Made by a program: the position numbers and the translations under genes. A stretch of DNA of 64,000 nucleotides, from contig NZ_AP023441.1 of assembly GCF_019976755.1 (NCBI RefSeq), positions 3,407,501-3,471,500 of the forward strand, in the 5' to 3' direction. Within the stretch, counting starts at the first letter, position 1; each line of letters begins with the position of its first letter. Shown here in pieces: positions 17,539-25,835 of this stretch. This stretch comes from Nostoc sp. MS1 (GTDB lineage Bacteria > Cyanobacteriota > Cyanobacteriia > Cyanobacteriales > Nostocaceae). The notes beneath the pieces were generated by a model. It did not search any database and had not been told where the DNA came from. It worked only from the letters and a program-made list of their open reading frames with translations.

Positions 17539-18822
17539 TTACACATCAACAATTGAGCCTTTGGGACTTAATTCAGGTAATGCTACTAAATTATTATTGG
17601 CTATGACATCGGTGAATAATTCTTCGTACCTATCTAAAGCTGTCTCAAAAGCATAATTTTCTATAGCAAAATTTCTACCCTGATGACCTAATTGTGTGGC
17701 TAAATCGGGATTTTGATATAACTTGAGTACCGCATCAGCTAAAGCCTTGGGTGACTCTGGCGCAACAACTATACCACCACCACTTTTGCGGATGGCTTTA
17801 GCCGCAGTCCCAGTTGCGGGAACTGAACCAATAATTGGGCGATCGCTTGCCATCAGCAATGGTATTTTAGAAGGCATATTAAAGGCAACTACATTGCTTT
17901 TCTGCACAACTAAACCCACATCAGCCGCCGCTAACATTTCGGGTAATTTCTCTCTTGGTTGCAGTGGTAGCAGCAACACATTATCAGCACCACAACTTAG
18001 ACAATATTTTTGCAGTCTTTCTAAAGATTTCGATTCGCCTGCAATGACAAAAGCAATTTCTGGTACTTGACGTAACCGAGATGCTGCTTCAATTACTGTT
18101 TCTAAACCTTGAGTCAGGGCAATATTACCCGAATAAAGTACGACAAATTTATCATCAAGGTTATGAACTTTTCTCCAAGAGTTATTTTTAGGAGCTTCAG
18201 AATTGATAAAGTTTAAGTTGACCCAATTAGGAATACAGGCAATTTTATTATCAGGTACACCTTTATTCACTAAATTCTCAACAAAACCCTCAGCAATCAC
18301 ACTAATAGTATGAGCAGTACGGTAAGCAAATTTTTCTATAGCTTCCAAAGCTCGAATCATTAATTTATTTTTAATTAAGCCGACACGGATACCAGCTTCT
18401 GGTAATATATCTTGTACATTCAATACGACTGGGCAATTATAAATCCATCCCAATAGAGTGGCAGATAAAGAAACCAAAAGCGGCGGTACTGTCACAAGAA
18501 TTACATCTGGTTGCCAACCGTTGAAAGCTTGGGGAAGGCTAGTTGCAATAAAACTCAACTCCAGCAAAAGCCTATCAATCAAGTTAGGGTTAGATTTAAT
18601 CCGTAAATAGCAACGTTGAATAGTGACACCGTTTCTTTCTTCTGTCTGATACCACTTTCCTTGATACTCATCATATATGCGCCGTTGAGGATAATTAGGC
18701 ATCCCAGTAATCACCCGCACTTGATGACCTCGTTTAACCAAACCTTCCGCCAGTTCAGTCATCAAGGGAGCAATACCAATTGGTTCTGGATAATAATTGT
18801 AGGAATAAATAAGAATTTGCAT
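17539..18822 (-). CDS. GT4-type glycosyltransferase (WcaI-like)
   Basis: It has 427 residues. The opening MQILIYSYNYYPEPIGIAPLMTELAEGLVKRGHQV and the later PNWVN, YSGNIALTQG, and C-terminal sugar-nucleotide region (LPEMLAAADVGLVVQK) match the GT-B fold of colanic-acid-type GT4 enzymes. A glycosyltransferase sits at this position in other scytonemin loci. It could modify sheath polysaccharide or a pigment glycoside; the acceptor is unknown. It has no signal peptide and probably works at the inner face of the membrane. It is separated from eboC by a 189-bp spacer and is 18 bp ahead of tyrA. Confidence 0.88.
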   Translation of the reverse strand: MQILIYSYNYYPEPIGIAPLMTELAEGLVKRGHQVRVITGMPNYPQRRIYDEYQGKWYQTEERNGVTIQRCYLRIKSNPNLIDRLLLELSFIATSLPQAFNGWQPDVILVTVPPLLVSLSATLLGWIYNCPVVLNVQDILPEAGIRVGLIKNKLMIRALEAIEKFAYRTAHTISVIAEGFVENLVNKGVPDNKIACIPNWVNLNFINSEAPKNNSWRKVHNLDDKFVVLYSGNIALTQGLETVIEAASRLRQVPEIAFVIAGESKSLERLQKYCLSCGADNVLLLPLQPREKLPEMLAAADVGLVVQKSNVVAFNMPSKIPLLMASDRPIIGSVPATGTAAKAIRKSGGGIVVAPESPKALADAVLKLYQNPDLATQLGHQGRNFAIENYAFETALDRYEELFTDVIANNNLVALPELSPKGSIVDV

Positions 18823-18829
18823 GATTAGT

Positions 18830-18956
18830 CAATAGTCATTGGTCATTAGTCAATAGTCATTGATGTGAATCTTGAGTATTGACATCCTCAACGGGCAATT
18901 TACAGATTTTTGGGAAATAAACTATTTATTTTGTGGGGTGGGCATCTTGCCCGCCC
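18830..18956. repeat. Heptad repeats plus second GTGGGG hairpin copy
   Basis: The spacer has ATTAGTCAATAGTCATTGGTC-type heptads at 18830-18863 and a GTGGGGTGGGCATCTTGC copy at 18933-18956 that is related to the hairpin at 13487-13520. The outer CCCCAC arm is missing here, so only the inner GGGC/GCCC stem forms. Confidence 0.6.
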
Positions 18957-19011
18957 AGGTTTACCAAGAATATTTGTGATGGGCTTACGCCCCGCCATAG
19001 GCGATCGCCCT

Positions 19012-19911
19012 TTAAGTCACAGCAAATAGTTGCGACAATATCATCGAAAGTGGTAAAAGACTTAAAACCAACAAACCATAGGGTAAACCAGCAAAACCAG
19101 CCGCTAAGGTAGTATCTAAAATAATCAGAGATAACACACCTGCCCTAACTGCAATGCGAATTTGTTCTGGAGTAGGTTGACGCGCAGCTTTGATAAAAGG
19201 AATCAAAACTCGGATAGCTAACAATGTGAGAAATGGTAAGGCTGTGATGACTTGATAATTTGTCAGCCATCCTAAACCTAACAGCCCGACTATCACCGCC
19301 GTAATTAATAATAAGGCTATAATGCCTGTACTCGATTTTCCCCCTTGCACTTCACCCCGACTCAAAGCTGTGATAGCAGCAATGTAGACTATGGGAATTA
19401 AACCTAAAAACCAATAATCACCGATCGCAACTGGAACCACACTCACCCCTAGTAACAAGTTACCACCCCGGCAAAATCCCATATTGATGGGGCCGAAAAT
19501 TGGGTGATGCTTGCTAAAAGCATCATACAACAGGGCAGAAGTTGCGATCGCCAAAGCTAACACTCCACTCAACCACGAAACCTGCACCGCCGCCGCCACA
19601 CCCACAACTAACAGCGAACCCCCCAGTAAACTTGCCCCAGTCCGAGAAGCCCTACCACTGGGAATAGGTCTTTCTGGTCGTTCTTTGGCATCCAGTTCAG
19701 CATCAAAAACATCGTTAAATACAATACCGCCGCCATATAAGCCAGTGGTAGCTAAGAGTAGCCACAGGAGTGGGGTGAGATTTAGTTGTACAAAATACCC
19801 AGAAGCCGCAAAGCCAGCCATGATATCTGCCCAAGCTGTGATAATATTGGCGGGTCGTAGTAATTGCAGGTATGCCCAGAAGCGGTAGGAGTTAAGGGTG
19901 GTGGTGTTCAT
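19012..19911 (-). CDS. eboC: EboC, UbiA-family membrane prenyltransferase-like protein
   Basis: It has 299 residues, about eight to nine hydrophobic helices, and the UbiA aspartate-rich motif NDVFDAELDAKERPERPIPSGR near residue 65. A second motif, LYDAFSKHHPIFGPINMGFCRG, follows. It is the only integral membrane Ebo protein and is proposed to anchor the monomer-export machinery in the cytoplasmic membrane. I start at the ATG at 19911 (MNTTTLNSYRFW). The in-frame ATG eight codons upstream lies within a CGCAAAGACGCAAAGG repeat. Its neighbours are eboB (75 bp) and the glycosyltransferase. Confidence 0.92.
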   Translation of the reverse strand: MNTTTLNSYRFWAYLQLLRPANIITAWADIMAGFAASGYFVQLNLTPLLWLLLATTGLYGGGIVFNDVFDAELDAKERPERPIPSGRASRTGASLLGGSLLVVGVAAAVQVSWLSGVLALAIATSALLYDAFSKHHPIFGPINMGFCRGGNLLLGVSVVPVAIGDYWFLGLIPIVYIAAITALSRGEVQGGKSSTGIIALLLITAVIVGLLGLGWLTNYQVITALPFLTLLAIRVLIPFIKAARQPTPEQIRIAVRAGVLSLIILDTTLAAGFAGLPYGLLVLSLLPLSMILSQLFAVT

Positions 19912-19920
19912 GGTTTTACT

Positions 19921-19979
19921 CACGCAAAGACGCAAAGGCGCAAAGAAAGAGATTTTGAATTTTGAATTTTGAATTTTGA
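19921..19979. repeat. CGCAAAG and ATTTTGA repeat tract
   Basis: CGCAAAGACGCAAAGGCGCAA direct repeats run directly into four ATTTTGA heptads (19952-19979), between eboB and eboC. The same ATTTTGA heptad array recurs at 52758-52789. Confidence 0.75.
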
Positions 19980-19986
19980 ATTGATA

Positions 19987-20922
19987 TTATTCAATCAGCG
20001 CATATTCACGACGCGACTCAACCAATGGTTGTTGTCCTCGGAGGACGGAGTTGTCGTTGAACTTCTGTCTTTGGTCGATGGGTGGGAGGTTTAGCCAATC
20101 TGACTCTTGCATTTGACCGCTTTGGCTGTAGGCGGCGAGGGCGTTTTCATAACAGACTTTTTTCACAGCCGCTTCAGAAATGCCCCGTTCTAGCATGAGT
20201 AGGGCAGTTTTGGGTACGGCGAGGGGGTCGCTTACGCCCCAGTCGGCGCTACTATCAACGATAATGCGATCGCTCCCATATTCACGGACAATTTCTACCA
20301 TGCGGGCATTGCCCATTTTAGTATTTGGATAAATGGTAAACGCTGCCCAAAAGCCTCTATCTAAAACTTCTTTGACGGTTTCTTCGTTATTGTGGTCTAC
20401 AATTACCTGAGATGGCTTTAACCCATGCTCAATGCAAACATCCATACTGCGGCTTGTACCTGCTTTTTTATCGCGGTGTGGTGTATGAATCATCACCAAC
20501 ATATCTAATTCTTTCGCTAGGTCTAGTTGCAGGCGGAAGTATTTATCTTCGACAGGTGTCATGTCATCGTAGCCAATTTCCCCAATGGCGACTACACCCT
20601 CTTTACAAGCATACAGAGGTAATAATTCCATTACCTGCTCTGCCAAAGGTTCATTATTAGCTTCCTTGGAATTTAAACCAATTGTGCAGTAATGTTTAAT
20701 CCCAAACTGCGAAGCCCGGAACCTTTCCCAACCAACTAAACTGCTGAAATAATCTTGGAAGGAACCAACATGAGTACGTGGTTGTCCAAACCAAAAAGCC
20801 GGCTCAATTACCGCCACAATTCCCGACTGACGCATCATCTCATAATCATCAGTCGTGCGCGAACTCATGTGAATGTGGGGGTCGATAAACATCATGTCTT
20901 TGGTGATAATACTGTTATTCAT
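19987..20922 (-). CDS. eboB: EboB, TatD-family metal-dependent hydrolase
   Basis: It has 311 residues. The metal-binding HxH is at IDPHIHMSS near residue 17. Further ligands are expected in GEIGYD, MIHTPHRDKKAG, VDHNNEETV, and VDSSADWG, the usual order in TatD/amidohydrolase barrels. It is cytosolic and required, with other ebo genes, for moving the scytonemin monomer out of the cytoplasm in N. punctiforme; its substrate is unknown. It starts 35 bp after eboA ends. Confidence 0.92.
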   Translation of the reverse strand: MNNSIITKDMMFIDPHIHMSSRTTDDYEMMRQSGIVAVIEPAFWFGQPRTHVGSFQDYFSSLVGWERFRASQFGIKHYCTIGLNSKEANNEPLAEQVMELLPLYACKEGVVAIGEIGYDDMTPVEDKYFRLQLDLAKELDMLVMIHTPHRDKKAGTSRSMDVCIEHGLKPSQVIVDHNNEETVKEVLDRGFWAAFTIYPNTKMGNARMVEIVREYGSDRIIVDSSADWGVSDPLAVPKTALLMLERGISEAAVKKVCYENALAAYSQSGQMQESDWLNLPPIDQRQKFNDNSVLRGQQPLVESRREYALIE

Positions 20923-20957
20923 GGTTAGGGATGTGTTGACTATTGACTGTTGACTAA

Positions 20958-21665
20958 TTACCTGTGACTAAATTTCTCTACCAACGGCCAAATTTCACCA
21001 GAAACAGAACGTTTGGCACTGTAGCGTTCGTTGGCATAATCGGTTAACATTCTGGCTAATTCTGGGTTGGCGCGGGAGTCTAAGCCTTGAATTAAATGTA
21101 GAGGACTACCGACAAACAACGCTTTCACTACCATCTGATTCCAAGCTAAGGTATCGAGATGTTCGGCTGGGTATGGATTACGTAAAGCTACGGCATTGAA
21201 TACGGCAGTCATGTTGCTGCGTATACCTTCCGCCGCTCTCTTTTGCCAGCGTTCGGGGTAAGGCAATAAAGGTAAAGCTTGATATAGTGTAACTAATTCA
21301 CCAACATCGGCAGATTTGAATACTTGTTCTAAAGTATAAACGTACTTTTCTGGATGATATTTTGGCGAAGTTAATATTAATAATGTCCTTGCAGCTTGGT
21401 CTATGCTCCAATGAGTAGGAAACCATCCGGGACGCAACTCTGATGCTGTTTTTAGGTCTTGTGCGGTTAGCTGTAGTTGTACTTTACCTATGTAGCGGGG
21501 AACAGCGCTAAAGGCAGTAAAAAATACTCGCGCCTTATCATCATTATTGATTTGTTCTCTTTTTTCTTCCAACCAAGCAACGCCTTCTGGACTTGCTTGT
21601 TGTATTATCCAATGAAGTAATAATTGACTAATATTATTTAGTTTTAAATCAGTAAAAGCAGACAT
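20958..21665 (-). CDS. eboA: EboA metabolite-traffic protein
   Basis: It has 235 residues, largely helical, with no transmembrane segment and no signal peptide. The conserved EboA-like opening WLEEKREQINNDDKARVFFTAFSAVPRYIGK is visible at about residues 31-62, and GWFPTHWSIDQAARTLLIL follows. No enzymatic motif can be read. It is the first ebo gene after scyF (99-bp gap) and is closely followed by eboB. In this genome the ebo genes sit inside the scytonemin locus in two blocks (ABC and DEF), whereas N. punctiforme keeps them in a satellite cluster. Confidence 0.9.
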   Translation of the reverse strand: MSAFTDLKLNNISQLLLHWIIQQASPEGVAWLEEKREQINNDDKARVFFTAFSAVPRYIGKVQLQLTAQDLKTASELRPGWFPTHWSIDQAARTLLILTSPKYHPEKYVYTLEQVFKSADVGELVTLYQALPLLPYPERWQKRAAEGIRSNMTAVFNAVALRNPYPAEHLDTLAWNQMVVKALFVGSPLHLIQGLDSRANPELARMLTDYANERYSAKRSVSGEIWPLVEKFSHR

Positions 21666-21764
21666 AACAGTTAACTAAGTTAAATTCATTGGTTCCCTGG
21701 CATTGCCAGGGAACACTTGTACAGTCATTAACAGGGAAAATTTTTCAAGAAATAATGCAAAAAA

Positions 21765-22919
21765 CTATTGATTTATACCAACAGTAAATTTCTGCTGCCG
21801 ATTTTTTCTTAACTTAACAACACCAGCTCCAACTCCAAGTAAACCCAAACCTAAGATTGAAGCAGGTTCAGGAGTTGAAGTTGCTGCACCTTCAATACTC
21901 AGCACTTGCACACGACCTTGGAAGAAGTCGCCCACATAAAGCTTGCCATCTTTATAGCTTGTACCCGCAGTCCAGTTAAATACGCCTGGAGTGAGGTCAA
22001 GAGGATTACCAAATGGGGGTTCGCCTAGTTGTGGTGGTGGTGCGGCGGCTGGTGTACCGTAAGAGGTGAGGAATTTACCGTTTTTATCAAATACCTGAAC
22101 GCGGCTGTTGATAGAGTCAGCTACATAGATATTCTCAAACTCGTCTACTTCAATCCCAATTGGTTGATTAAACTCGCCATCACCAGTACCTTGTTTACCA
22201 AAGGTAAACAGGGGTTTTCCTTCTGGGTCAAGTACCTGAACACGGTTATTAAATTGGTCACTGACATAAATGTTGCCACTGACTGGAGAAATTCTTAGAC
22301 CTGCTGGGCCTTGGAATTGTCCAGGTGCAGTTCCCGAACTGCCAATACTACCAACTAACACACCGTCTTTAGTATATTTATTGATTTTGTCACCACTAAA
22401 ATCACCAATATACACAAAGCCTTGCTTGTCGAAGGTAACACCAGATGGGCCAAAGAAGGCTCTACCAGGAATCAGACCACCAAAGGAACCAAATGAATTT
22501 ATAAAGTTACCGTTGGGGTCGTAAACGTTGACGCGGTTGTTAAAAACATCACCAACATACAAGTTACCAGTCTGAGGGTCAATTTCTAAGGCTGATGGTT
22601 CATCGAATTGACCAGGACCAGTACCACCTTCGCCAATTGCGCCTAAATACTCATTTTGAGGACTGAATATTTCGACTCTGTTACCGACGCTAAAATTGGG
22701 TGTACCGTCTGGGTTAACACCACGACCGTTACTGACAAGGATGTTACCAGCACTATTGACGGTGATACCTTGGGGAACGAATAATTGTCCAGGGGCAAAG
22801 CCGGGGCTACCGATTTGACTGTCGTATTTTAAGCTTAAGGCGGATGCTTCGGCGGATGCTGCTAGTGTGAGAAATCCAGTGCTAGCAACTGCGATCGCAA
22901 AATTTTTGACTAATCCCAT
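21765..22919 (-). CDS. scyF: ScyF, secreted NHL-repeat PEP-CTERM protein
   Basis: It has 384 residues. MGLVKNFAIAVASTGFLTLAASAEASA is a signal peptide. Residues 30-345 hold about six NHL beta-propeller blades with the recurring G-PGQF...GNIYVSD-NNRVQV pattern. The C-terminus is STPEPASILGLGLLG followed by KLRKNR, a PEP-CTERM tag. It is predicted to work in the periplasm or cell envelope in late scytonemin assembly; its exact chemistry is not known. A 178-bp spacer with two hairpins separates it from scyE. Confidence 0.92.
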   Translation of the reverse strand: MGLVKNFAIAVASTGFLTLAASAEASALSLKYDSQIGSPGFAPGQLFVPQGITVNSAGNILVSNGRGVNPDGTPNFSVGNRVEIFSPQNEYLGAIGEGGTGPGQFDEPSALEIDPQTGNLYVGDVFNNRVNVYDPNGNFINSFGSFGGLIPGRAFFGPSGVTFDKQGFVYIGDFSGDKINKYTKDGVLVGSIGSSGTAPGQFQGPAGLRISPVSGNIYVSDQFNNRVQVLDPEGKPLFTFGKQGTGDGEFNQPIGIEVDEFENIYVADSINSRVQVFDKNGKFLTSYGTPAAAPPPQLGEPPFGNPLDLTPGVFNWTAGTSYKDGKLYVGDFFQGRVQVLSIEGAATSTPEPASILGLGLLGVGAGVVKLRKNRQQKFTVGINQ

Positions 22920-22995
22920 AAGTTTTAAGACTGAGTTATACTCTTTGCTAGACTAATTTCGTTTCCAGCCCTAGTTAAGGGAGTTGGGATTTGCG

Positions 22996-23035
22996 GCTGT
23001 TACCTCCTGCACAACTATCTGTGTGAGGCAACAGC
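22996..23035. other. Long hairpin in scyE-scyF spacer
   Basis: Arms GCTGTTACCTC (22996-23006) and GAGGCAACAGC (23025-23035) pair over eleven positions with one wobble, with an inner CACA/TGTG stem. On the plus strand it is followed by TTTTT. On the gene (minus) strand one arm contains GGAGG. It could act as an RNA processing or attenuation site ahead of scyF, or be a terminator for antisense transcription. Confidence 0.5.
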
Positions 23036-23059
23036 TTTTTAATTGACAGTTGAAAATTG

Positions 23060-23091
23060 ACAGTGGACAGTTGATTTTTACTGTCCACTGT
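23060..23091. other. Perfect 12-bp-arm hairpin just after scyE
   Basis: ACAGTGGACAGT (23060-23071) and ACTGTCCACTGT (23080-23091) form a perfect stem with an 8-nt loop, seven bases past the scyE stop. It is built of GTGGACA heptads. It could stabilise the scyE mRNA 3' end. It lacks a T-run in the gene direction. Confidence 0.6.
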
Positions 23092-23097
23092 CCACTG

Positions 23098-24393
23098 TTA
23101 AACTAGCTCTACTTCTTTTTTGACTACTTCTTTAGGCTTGCGCTTCTTCATCATGGAAGCCGCACCCAAAGCAGCCGCAGACAGACCAAATGTTACAGAA
23201 GGTTCGGGTACAGTTGCGTTGGGATCAATAGCAACAATTTCACCTGTACCTGCAAGTCTGGCGCGGTTGGAAGTATATAGTCTGCCATCGGGGCCAAAAG
23301 TTAGACCAGAGGCGGCTTCCAAGCCCTTGCCGCTCCAAATGGTTGTACGAGTACCATCGGGAGCAATTTTGATTATCGAACCACTGATGTCACCAGTGAT
23401 AATACCGCCTTGTTGAATTGCCTTCCATTCGGAAACATTAATGTGTTGCAAGACGTACAAGTTGCCTTCTGGGTCGTAGGCTGCGCCTGTTAACTGGGTA
23501 AAGCCATCAGCAAGAACTGTAGGCTGCAAAGTCAAGGGATCTACTTTGAAGACACGAGCTTCACCTTCTGGATAAGGGAAGTAAGTATATTCGGTAACTG
23601 TCAAGCTACCATCTGGAGCAACTGTGATACCTGTAGGTACGGACTGTTGGGTAACTGGTAAGGTATTAGGATCGGTTCCCCCTAAGTCTGGATATTCCAA
23701 CTTATCTCTAGGAACTATGTCAAGTGGGAAAGAGTTGACTTTTTGAATACCACTGCCATCAAGACCTACAGAATAGATGCTATTGCCGCCCCCATCAACT
23801 ACATAAGCAATATCATCTTTAATTGTGAAGGCGTAGGGGTTGGAAATGATATCAGTACCATCAGGATTATTGGCCGCTTCGTAAGCAGCAAAATCAGCAA
23901 TAGGCGTTAAACCACCAGTTACTAAATCGATTTTGTATAATCTTCCCAGGTCGGGGGATTTTAAGACTGTATCGCGGTTACTGGGGTCGCCAGCCAGACC
24001 AGTCAACAGATAAGCGTTGCCTTTAGAGTCAAATTTAATATCCGCAGGGCCGGCTGCTTGTTCTCCAGAAGGGGATAAAGCTAGAGAGGTGAGGCTAGAT
24101 AAAATGGTTGTCTTTGTACCGTCTTTGGTGATTTTGCCGACATAACCATTTTGTCCAGCACACAAAGGAATGTAGCCAGCACTAGGCGATGGAATACATC
24201 TGCCATCGGCTCCATCTCCACCTTTACCACTTTCTGTAAAATACAGAGTGCCGTCAGCACCGAAAGCCAAATTTCTGGGGTTATCCAAGCCGTTAGCAAT
24301 TACGGAAAAGCTGGCAGCTTGGGCTGCTTTGGGCATGGAGGCAAAAGCAATAGAAAGACCAATAAAGGTTAAGGCAAATGGCTTGAGTTTCAT
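23098..24393 (-). CDS. scyE: ScyE, secreted ScyD/ScyE-family PEP-CTERM protein
   Basis: It has 431 residues from the ATG at 24393; a TTG three codons upstream has no better ribosome site. MKLKPFALTFIGLSIAFASMPKAAQA is a signal peptide. The body is a beta-propeller-like ScyD/ScyE domain (GLDNPRNLAFGADGTLYFTESGKGG at the start, GLEAASGLTFGPDGRLYTSNR at the end). TVPEPSVTFGLSAAALG plus KKRKPKE is a PEP-CTERM tag. It is a tandem paralogue of scyD, 43 bp downstream of it. It is predicted to act outside the cytoplasmic membrane in scytonemin maturation. Confidence 0.92.
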   Translation of the reverse strand: MKLKPFALTFIGLSIAFASMPKAAQAASFSVIANGLDNPRNLAFGADGTLYFTESGKGGDGADGRCIPSPSAGYIPLCAGQNGYVGKITKDGTKTTILSSLTSLALSPSGEQAAGPADIKFDSKGNAYLLTGLAGDPSNRDTVLKSPDLGRLYKIDLVTGGLTPIADFAAYEAANNPDGTDIISNPYAFTIKDDIAYVVDGGGNSIYSVGLDGSGIQKVNSFPLDIVPRDKLEYPDLGGTDPNTLPVTQQSVPTGITVAPDGSLTVTEYTYFPYPEGEARVFKVDPLTLQPTVLADGFTQLTGAAYDPEGNLYVLQHINVSEWKAIQQGGIITGDISGSIIKIAPDGTRTTIWSGKGLEAASGLTFGPDGRLYTSNRARLAGTGEIVAIDPNATVPEPSVTFGLSAAALGAASMMKKRKPKEVVKKEVELV

Positions 24394-24436
24394 TTGTCGC
24401 AAGGTTTAGATATTAATGAGGTTGAAAAATTTTGGA

Positions 24437-25756
24437 TTAGTCATTCGTCCTGATGAGGGACTGATGACTGGTATGGAGTTGCCAAGGTAAGGTCTTGGCG
24501 CGGTTTCTATTGCGTTTTTGATAACACAAGGAACCAAGACTGAAAACACTAAACGCTACTAAGCCAGCAACAGCAGTAGGTTCAGGTACAGACTGAGAAG
24601 TCTCTACTCTGATGATTTGGCCTTGTCCTGGGCGATCGCTACGATTAGATATATAAACCGCTCCATCAGCACCAATAGTCAAAGCGTTGGGTGCTTCTAG
24701 TCCATTACCACTGAGGATGGTTTTACGAGTGCCATCAGTAGCTATTTTGATTAATGAACCATCAAAATTACCTTTCCACGCTGACTGGTTGGCATACTGC
24801 AAGGCATACAAATTACCAACACTATCAAATTCCAAGTCTGTTAAATGGGTAAAGCCATCTGCATAAACTGTTGTCGTCCCATCAGTACCAACTCGGAAAA
24901 TTTTGGCTTTGCCTTCAGGAAAGGGAAAGCCAGTAAATTGACTAACGTAGTAAGCACCATCAGGGCCTTTGACGACACTTGAAGGTACTACTTGAATAGG
25001 CAACTGGGATGGCGGTTGCTCTGTTGGGTCTGGTACTTGTCCGGGTTCGGTAGATGGTTCACCGGACGGTGGGAAGACGGGGTTAGTCAATATTTCTTGG
25101 GGGAATACAGCCAGCGCTTGCAAGTTAGAACCATCATTTCGCACACTTAGCAAGTCGTTAGCGCCAGCATCGACTGCAAGTAAGCGATCGCCATCTATAA
25201 ATAGCCCCAAGGGATTACTGTTTACATCGCTACCATCTGGGTTATTCACCAACTCGTAATTAGATAAGTCAGCAACACTTCTCCATGAGTTGGTAGCAAA
25301 ATCGGGAGCGATGATTTTGCCTAAGTCAACGTTACCAAGATTACTGCGGAAGCTCGGATTAGCCCCATATCCCAGCAAAATATAAGGTTTGCCGCTAGCA
25401 TCGAATTGGATGTCTCGCGCTCCACCAGCATTAGTGCCATCAGCTAGAGCTAGAGAAGGTAGTCCTGTGAGTGCTGTCTGAGTCTGACCGTTCTCAATTC
25501 TCAGAACTTGACCCGTTGCACCATAACACAAGGAACCTTGACCAGTTACGGAGGGAATACAAGCTCCATTACCTCCGTTTCCGGCTTCGGTCACATACAA
25601 CGCACCATCAGGGCCGAAGCTCAATCCTCTGGCGTTATTCAGACCATCGGCTACTACTGAAAATGATGCAGCTTCCGCAGATTTTATGCCTGAAAGAGTG
25701 GCAACACAAAGAGTAATTAGAGTGACTGTTAGTTGTTTGATGTGTTGTTTGGTCAT
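24437..25756 (-). CDS. scyD: ScyD, secreted ScyD/ScyE-family PEP-CTERM protein
   Basis: It has 439 residues. MTKQHIKQLTVTLITLCVATLSGIKSAEA is a signal peptide. GLNNARGLSFGPDGALYVTEAGNGGNGACIPS and GLEAPNALTIGADGAVYISNRSDRPGQG mirror the same positions of ScyE, so the two arose by duplication. The end carries SVPEPTAVAGLVAFSVFSLG plus basic residues, a PEP-CTERM tag. Two Cys near residues 68-82 (GACIPSVTGQGSLCYG) recur in ScyE and could form a disulfide. It is 79 bp downstream of scyC. Its function is envelope-located pigment assembly by inference; deletion in N. punctiforme has been reported not to abolish scytonemin production. Confidence 0.92.
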   Translation of the reverse strand: MTKQHIKQLTVTLITLCVATLSGIKSAEAASFSVVADGLNNARGLSFGPDGALYVTEAGNGGNGACIPSVTGQGSLCYGATGQVLRIENGQTQTALTGLPSLALADGTNAGGARDIQFDASGKPYILLGYGANPSFRSNLGNVDLGKIIAPDFATNSWRSVADLSNYELVNNPDGSDVNSNPLGLFIDGDRLLAVDAGANDLLSVRNDGSNLQALAVFPQEILTNPVFPPSGEPSTEPGQVPDPTEQPPSQLPIQVVPSSVVKGPDGAYYVSQFTGFPFPEGKAKIFRVGTDGTTTVYADGFTHLTDLEFDSVGNLYALQYANQSAWKGNFDGSLIKIATDGTRKTILSGNGLEAPNALTIGADGAVYISNRSDRPGQGQIIRVETSQSVPEPTAVAGLVAFSVFSLGSLCYQKRNRNRAKTLPWQLHTSHQSLIRTND

Positions 25757-25835
25757 TTTTAAACGCAGAGGAACGCAGAGGTTAGCGCAGAGGAATAGGG
25801 AGAAAAACTATGGACTATGGACTGTTGACTATGGA
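25757..25835. repeat. CGCAGAG and GGACTAT repeat tract before scyD
   Basis: CGCAGAGGAACGCAGAGG-type repeats (25764-25793) run into CTATGGACTATGGACTGTTG heptads (to about 25845, overlapping the scyC end). They are interspersed repeats typical of these genomes, directly upstream of the scyD start codon. Confidence 0.65.
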
